From Granulosicoccus sp. (GTDB lineage Bacteria > Pseudomonadota > Gammaproteobacteria > Granulosicoccales > Granulosicoccaceae), in NCBI GenBank assembly GCA_013002205.1, contig JABDKN010000156.1, forward strand, positions 1 through 64,000: a stretch of DNA of 64,000 bases, written 5' to 3'. Shown in pieces: positions 58,914 to 64,000 of the stretch; positions within the stretch are counted from its first letter, which is position 1, and each line of letters opens with the position of its first letter. The translations under genes were made by a program, and so were the position numbers. The notes below the pieces were generated by a model. The model searched no databases, was not told the DNA's origin, and saw nothing but the letters and a program-made list of their open reading frames with translations.

Positions 58914-61642
58914 GACACTTGCTCCACACTATCACCCTGGTCAGTGGATTCCTCATCCGCCTCAGCCTGCGCCACTTCATCGATCCGGCACAATGGCTTG
59001 AGTTCGCAATACCGGCAGGCGCCTGTCATGGGTGTAACCGTGGCCAGGCCCTGGCGCAACTCGGCGGCGACGACATCCAGCGCTTCGCGCCAGTGACGTC
59101 GCCAGTCATCCCAGTTCTCCAGAGCCCGCTCCGTCGCCTGGGCACCACGGGATGTCGTCACACGCGTCTTCACACCGGGGAGCAGGTCGGCGTCGCTGGC
59201 CACGCCCTTGAAGCCACACTGATTGCGGGCAACCTGGGCAAAGCCTGCACCCTGGATTTCATCATTGGTCAGCACATACAGGGGCAGCTGCGGATTGACG
59301 ATGCGCGGGTCGGACCATGTGTTGACGCTATTGGATGTCCCTGTCTTGTAATCGACCACCACCAATACATCACCGACACGGTCTATCCTGTCGAGCATGA
59401 CGTTCACGATGACGCCGCCGTGCTCGATACTCTGCCGCTGCTCCATATCGACCACGTGAAATGGCTGGCGTGGAGCTTCGCACCGTGCCAGCCACTCATG
59501 CAGCAACAGGCGGACTCTGGTGCGTTCCAGTGATTGCAGTTGCACGGGAATCGACAACTCGTCGATAGCCGTGTCGACGGCCTGCCCGATCTCCTGCTCG
59601 CATTCCCCGGCATCCATATCCACCAGCCTCTGGTGACTGCGCACCGAGCGCCAGAACAGTTCCAGCGCGCGATGCAGCAGCGTGCCATGCTGCCGGGGAT
59701 CGAGTCCCAGGCCTGCCTCTTCCAGAGGACGGATCTGCAATCGATGCAGGGCAAAGGCGCGAAACGGGCACAGTGCCTGGCTTTCGAACAATCGGGCTCC
59801 GCCGGCAAGCTCGCTGCCCTCGGGCAGGGTCGGACCATGATCGTCAACGAGTCGCTCAAGCCGCAGCGCCGTCTGCAGTTGCCTGACCGGGTCGATGAGG
59901 GGCGGTACGGATTCCAGGTACTGCAGCCTGCTTGCGGCTGCCAGTCGGTTGCCATCGGAGGTGGGTACCGTCGGCAGAGCTGCCATCGCCAGAGTCTTGC
60001 CGTCGCGTAGCTGCGCATGGCTGGCGATCAGCAGGGGTGCCTGTGAGCTCCACATCAGGTATTCGCGCTCGGCGAGCTTCAACCTGCCCAGCGCCGAGGC
60101 ATCAGGAACCCCCTGTGCCTTCTGCCTGTCGATGGACAGGTAGGGGTTGGGGGAACCGGCTGGCGGCCACTGCTCGGCATCCAGACCGGCGACCCACAGG
60201 CAATCGAGGTGAATGCCATGGCTCTCCAGCCGGCCCATGATCTGAATGGGCGTCGCGGGAGTGTCCACCTGAAAAATGCGTTCGCGGGCCAGCTGCTGCA
60301 CGATCTGTAATGCCGACGCGGCACCGAGTGCCTGGCCATCATCGAGCAGCTCCATGTCGTCAAGGCACTCCAGCCACGCCGATACAGCCTGGTATTCCTC
60401 ACTGTCCAGGCCTTCGCCCGGCCAGCCCAGCAGACTCAGCCAGTCACTGAATCGAGAGGCCCAGGTGGACAGCGGCGCACTACCCAGGCGCCGGCGTTTG
60501 AGCAACTGGCTGATCGGGCGGTTGAGCCGGCTGCCCGGGTAGAGTCGGCCCTGGAATTCTTCCAGAGTCAGCGATCTGACCCGTTCGTCACGCAGGCGCC
60601 GATCCAGTTGTTCGCGACGTCGCGCTTCACTGCCGGCAGCCCGGAGATAGGGAGAAAGCAGTACTGCTGAGAGCTCGCTTCCCTGGATGGAGGTGAGCAC
60701 AAGCTTGAGCAGGGTCAAACCCGCCATGACCGCGGCAACATCCTGCAACGGGATACCCAGGGAAAGATCGAAGGGTCGTCCCAGCTTGCGGATCTCCTCC
60801 GGCGAGCGACCCGGAAAGAAAGCCCGATCAAATGCACGCATCACCACCAAACGCATTTTCTGCAAGTCCGGCACCACCAGTCCAAGTGACTGGGAGGCAT
60901 CACGTTCCAGTTCATGACGCATCTGCATGGCAATCGACAACAGCTCCTCGTCATCATCAGCAAAGCTCTGCACATGCACCTGGGCGTCGGCTGGATGACT
61001 GGCCCTGTGTACCGCAACGCCTGCCGCAGACAGCGACTCGCACAGCAACTCGAGTTGCGGTGGCAGTTCGAGAAAGCCCTCCAGGATGATGCTCGATGGC
61101 AACAGCCGCGCTGCACCAGGCAGAGTCAAGGTTTCCATAAGATGCTCGGCCAGGGAGGCGTCATCGACACAGGACTCCCGTTGCAGAAACAGCCGGTATC
61201 GTGAACACCAGCGTTGCCAGGTATACTGATCCAGCGACAGGTAGTGCTCTTCCGGGTTGTGGCACTGCCAGGCGCAGGCGAGATCCCAGGCGGATCTGGC
61301 CGAGGAGGTGGCGGCCTCGATGTCCAGCAGTGCCAGATTCGAGTCCTGTTCGATAACACTGCGCCACGCCCTCTGCTGCAGGAGATCGGGCAGTAAGGTG
61401 CGCGAAGAGAATCCAGCTGCCAGGGCTGCCGCATGCAGCGTCCTGAGCCAGGCACGTAATGGCAGAATCGCCGGCGTCTCCCAGCACTGCCGCCCGTTTG
61501 CCAGTTGCCAGTCCTGATAGCGCATCAGGTGATGCCGCGCCAGCCGCTGATTGACCGTGACCAGAACCGAGCCGTCGGCTACCTGCGCATGAAGATCATT
61601 CACTGTCCGATAAAACCCGGGGGGTATCTGCAAGGCGGACAT
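58910..61642 (-). CDS. PD-(D/E)XK nuclease family protein (AddB-like)
   Basis: 910 aa; LVVVDYKTG and Cys set ALCPF...CRYCELKPLC; 4-nt overlap with the AddA-like gene. Confidence 0.9.
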   Translation of the reverse strand: MSALQIPPGFYRTVNDLHAQVADGSVLVTVNQRLARHHLMRYQDWQLANGRQCWETPAILPLRAWLRTLHAAALAAGFSSRTLLPDLLQQRAWRSVIEQDSNLALLDIEAATSSARSAWDLACAWQCHNPEEHYLSLDQYTWQRWCSRYRLFLQRESCVDDASLAEHLMETLTLPGAARLLPSSIILEGFLELPPQLELLCESLSAAGVAVHRASHPADAQVHVQSFADDDEELLSIAMQMRHELERDASQSLGLVVPDLQKMRLVVMRAFDRAFFPGRSPEEIRKLGRPFDLSLGIPLQDVAAVMAGLTLLKLVLTSIQGSELSAVLLSPYLRAAGSEARRREQLDRRLRDERVRSLTLEEFQGRLYPGSRLNRPISQLLKRRRLGSAPLSTWASRFSDWLSLLGWPGEGLDSEEYQAVSAWLECLDDMELLDDGQALGAASALQIVQQLARERIFQVDTPATPIQIMGRLESHGIHLDCLWVAGLDAEQWPPAGSPNPYLSIDRQKAQGVPDASALGRLKLAEREYLMWSSQAPLLIASHAQLRDGKTLAMAALPTVPTSDGNRLAAASRLQYLESVPPLIDPVRQLQTALRLERLVDDHGPTLPEGSELAGGARLFESQALCPFRAFALHRLQIRPLEEAGLGLDPRQHGTLLHRALELFWRSVRSHQRLVDMDAGECEQEIGQAVDTAIDELSIPVQLQSLERTRVRLLLHEWLARCEAPRQPFHVVDMEQRQSIEHGGVIVNVMLDRIDRVGDVLVVVDYKTGTSNSVNTWSDPRIVNPQLPLYVLTNDEIQGAGFAQVARNQCGFKGVASDADLLPGVKTRVTTSRGAQATERALENWDDWRRHWREALDVVAAELRQGLATVTPMTGACRYCELKPLCRIDEVAQAEADEESTDQGDSVEQVS

Positions 61643-61728
61643 GGTACACGCATGACTGCAATATCCAACACCGAACGATACAATGGTGCCGTTGGCATAC
61701 CGCCATCCGCAACGGCAATAGAAAAACA

Positions 61729-62757
61729 GTGCACAACAAGCCCATTCTCGTTACCGGCGGTGCCGGCTACATCGGCAGTCACGTCGTGAAATTGCTTGGT
61801 GAGCGAGGTGAGACAGTCGTCGTGCTGGATGACCTGTCCACCGGCAACGCAGGTGCCGTACTGTATGGCGAACTGGTCGTCGGGAAGAGCGGCGATATGG
61901 AGCTGGTCAGCAAGCTCATCGAAGACCAGGGCATCGACACCGTCATGCATTTTGCCGCACACACCATCGTCCCGGAAAGCGTGGACAATCCGCTCAAGTA
62001 CTACGCAAGCAATACGTGCAGCACCCGAAACCTGTTGCAGGTCTGCCAGGAACAGGGGGTGGCCAACTTCATCTTCTCGTCCACGGCTGCCACCTATGGT
62101 GTACCCGACCCGAGTATCGGCGCCTGTCATGAGGAGTTGCCAACCGCTCCGATCAACCCCTATGGCATGTCGAAGCTGATGTCCGAAACCATGTTGCGCG
62201 ACCTGAGCGCTGCCAGCGATCTGAAACACGTCGTGTTGCGTTATTTCAACGTGGCAGGCTCGGACCCCGACGGCCGAATCGGGCAGTCGACACCGGAAGC
62301 CACTCTACTGATCAAGGTCGCAGCCGAAGTGGTGGTCGGCAAACGTGAACAGCTCTTTGTCTTCGGCACGGACTACCCGACCGAGGATGGCACCGGTGTG
62401 CGTGACTACATTCATGTCACCGATCTCGGCACCGCTCACCTGGCCGCGCTGGACTATCTGCGAGCCGGGGGGACATCCACCTTGCTCAACTGTGGCTATG
62501 GACATGGATTCAGCGTCCGCCAGGTAATCGATGCGGTCGAACGCGTCAACGGCGAGTCGCTGAAGGTCGTCGAGATGCCTCGCCGGGCAGGGGATCCACC
62601 GTCGCTGGTCGCAGCGGTCGACAGGATTCACCAGACGCTGGACTGGACGCCCCGCTTCGACGATCTGGATACGATCGTCAGAACCTCCCTGGAATGGGAA
62701 AGGAAGCTGAGCAGGCGTGATCATAACAGTGCTGCAAATGAAGACCTGCCGACCTGA
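61729..62757 (+). CDS. galE: UDP-glucose 4-epimerase
   Basis: 342 aa, GTG start; ILVTGGAGYIGSHVVKLLGERGETVVVLDDLSTG...NPYGMSKLMSE...LRYFNVAGSDPDGRIGQ. Confidence 0.93.
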   Translation: MHNKPILVTGGAGYIGSHVVKLLGERGETVVVLDDLSTGNAGAVLYGELVVGKSGDMELVSKLIEDQGIDTVMHFAAHTIVPESVDNPLKYYASNTCSTRNLLQVCQEQGVANFIFSSTAATYGVPDPSIGACHEELPTAPINPYGMSKLMSETMLRDLSAASDLKHVVLRYFNVAGSDPDGRIGQSTPEATLLIKVAAEVVVGKREQLFVFGTDYPTEDGTGVRDYIHVTDLGTAHLAALDYLRAGGTSTLLNCGYGHGFSVRQVIDAVERVNGESLKVVEMPRRAGDPPSLVAAVDRIHQTLDWTPRFDDLDTIVRTSLEWERKLSRRDHNSAANEDLPT

Positions 62758-62760
62758 TGT

Positions 62761-64000
62761 CTAAAGCCACAGATCGATCTGCGCGGCACTGGCCATCGAT
62801 GTGCGAGTCACCAGCAGTTCAGAGATATGCCGGTAATAATGAAGATGTACCCGAGGTGGCAATTCACCCAGTGCATCGGGTGACAATGCAAGCACCCTGG
62901 TATCCGTCAGCGCCACCATGTCGTGCAATTCGGCAGTTCCGTTGATGAAGCCTGTCTCGCCAAGGCATTCGCCTTCGGCCAGCAGTCTGACGAACTGGCC
63001 ATTGCGCTGGACCCTGACGACACCGTCGGTCACGATCAGCAATCGCCGCTCCAGGTCGCCCTCGGCGATCAGTTTCTGATGGCGGGAATAGCTGCGCATT
63101 TGCACCTTGTCGAGCAGCTGGGCAATTTCCACATCCGAGAAGGACAGGAAAAACGGTTGTCGCTGCAAGCGACTGATCAGGCGTTGCTGACTGGCAGGAC
63201 GTCGTGCCACCAGGCCGAATGATTCGATGAACGGGCGTAATGCCTGCGCCATTTCCCGACCTGTCTTGAACCTGGCCTCTGGCTTCTTCTCCAGTGCCCG
63301 TGCCAGTGCATTGGATAATTCAATCGGCAGATCCGGTCGTAATTGATGAAGCCGTGGAGCCGGTCGATGCACCACCGTACGAAACAGATCCTTGACCTTG
63401 CTGGCCTTGAACAACTGGCGACCGGTGAGCAGTTCGAACAGCACGGTCGCCAGGGAATAGAAATCGCTGGCTGAGCCAAGTTCGCGTCCAAGTATCTGTT
63501 CCGGTGACATATAGTTGGGCGTACCCAGAGTCGGCCCCTGGCGCTTCAGGCCGCCGTCTTCTTTCAACCCGATCGCAATGCCGAAATCGAGCAGCTTCAC
63601 CGCTCCGTTTTCCGCCAGCATGATATTGGCCGGCTTGATGTCCCTGTGAAGAATTCCCTGATCGTGTGAGTAGTCCAGCGCAATACAACACTCCGCAACG
63701 ATGCGCAGGGCCTCGTGTACCGGCAGTAAGGTCTTACCCTTGCCATATTCCTTCAGTGACTTACCTTCAACCACCTCCATGACGAGATAGTTCAGCTCTT
63801 CGTACTGACCGGCATCGTGAACGGTGACGATATTGGGGTGTGTGAGTCGACCTGCGGCAATGATCTCGGTCTGGTACGCACGCTGTGCGCCCGGTACTTT
63901 TCCGGTTGACACGGAAGCCTCGCCAATTGGCGACAGTTTGACAGCCACGTCCCGGCCCAGAAGGTTATCCAGCGCCTGATGGACGACGCCACAGGTACCG
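62761..64000 (-). CDS. Serine/threonine protein kinase with C-terminal cyclic nucleotide-binding domain, partial (runs off right edge)
   Basis: Frame stays open upstream of 63948: GTCGVVHQALDNLLGRDVAVKL; HRDIKPANIMLAENGAVKLLDFGIA, GTPNYMSPEQ; cNMP-binding segment LLAEGECLGETGFINGTAE. Confidence 0.92.
   Translation of the reverse strand, partial: GTCGVVHQALDNLLGRDVAVKLSPIGEASVSTGKVPGAQRAYQTEIIAAGRLTHPNIVTVHDAGQYEELNYLVMEVVEGKSLKEYGKGKTLLPVHEALRIVAECCIALDYSHDQGILHRDIKPANIMLAENGAVKLLDFGIAIGLKEDGGLKRQGPTLGTPNYMSPEQILGRELGSASDFYSLATVLFELLTGRQLFKASKVKDLFRTVVHRPAPRLHQLRPDLPIELSNALARALEKKPEARFKTGREMAQALRPFIESFGLVARRPASQQRLISRLQRQPFFLSFSDVEIAQLLDKVQMRSYSRHQKLIAEGDLERRLLIVTDGVVRVQRNGQFVRLLAEGECLGETGFINGTAELHDMVALTDTRVLALSPDALGELPPRVHLHYYRHISELLVTRTSMASAAQIDLWL

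Noticed and set aside
1-64000. tRNA/rRNA genes, prophage, IS elements, defence islands
   Set aside because: No tRNA or rRNA sequence, transposase, integrase or phage structural gene was recognised, and intergenic gaps are short.

Overview
This 64 kb window is a gene-dense, high-GC chromosomal segment. Gene content and synteny (yejABEF, ynjBCD with a CDP-alcohol phosphatidyltransferase, ubiK/glnK/amt/yifB) suggest a gammaproteobacterium. I saw no rRNA, tRNA, CRISPR array, prophage or IS element. Contents in order: a di-heme cytochrome c5-like gene cut by the left edge; cytochrome b561; UMF1-type MFS; PqiA-like protein; CAP-domain lipoprotein; PGDYG-like protein; a large unknown membrane protein with a TIR-like-looking tail; LysE; NUDIX; class V aminotransferase; O-antigen ligase-like protein with an acidic tail; yifB; a TAXI-TRAP transporter; ubiK, glnK and amt; an M50 protease; two adjacent proteins with possible divergent J-like regions; a tripartite TRAP transporter with amidase and 2-hydroxyacid dehydrogenase; an RND pump; ynjBCD-like ABC genes; yejABEF; a B12-radical SAM protein; an XpaC/TelA/SPFH/zinc-ribbon cluster; TPMT; AddA/AddB-like helicase-nucleases; galE; and a Ser/Thr kinase with a cNMP-binding domain cut by the right edge. 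The best candidates for under-described biology are the XpaC-TelA-SPFH-zinc-ribbon cluster (with an internal hairpin and a possible 28-aa small protein), the J-like pair at 20.7-23.4 kb, the 607-aa membrane protein at 5.6-7.4 kb, and the duplicated translation-initiation unit before the TRAP binding protein. All family calls come from reading the sequence; no database search was run.
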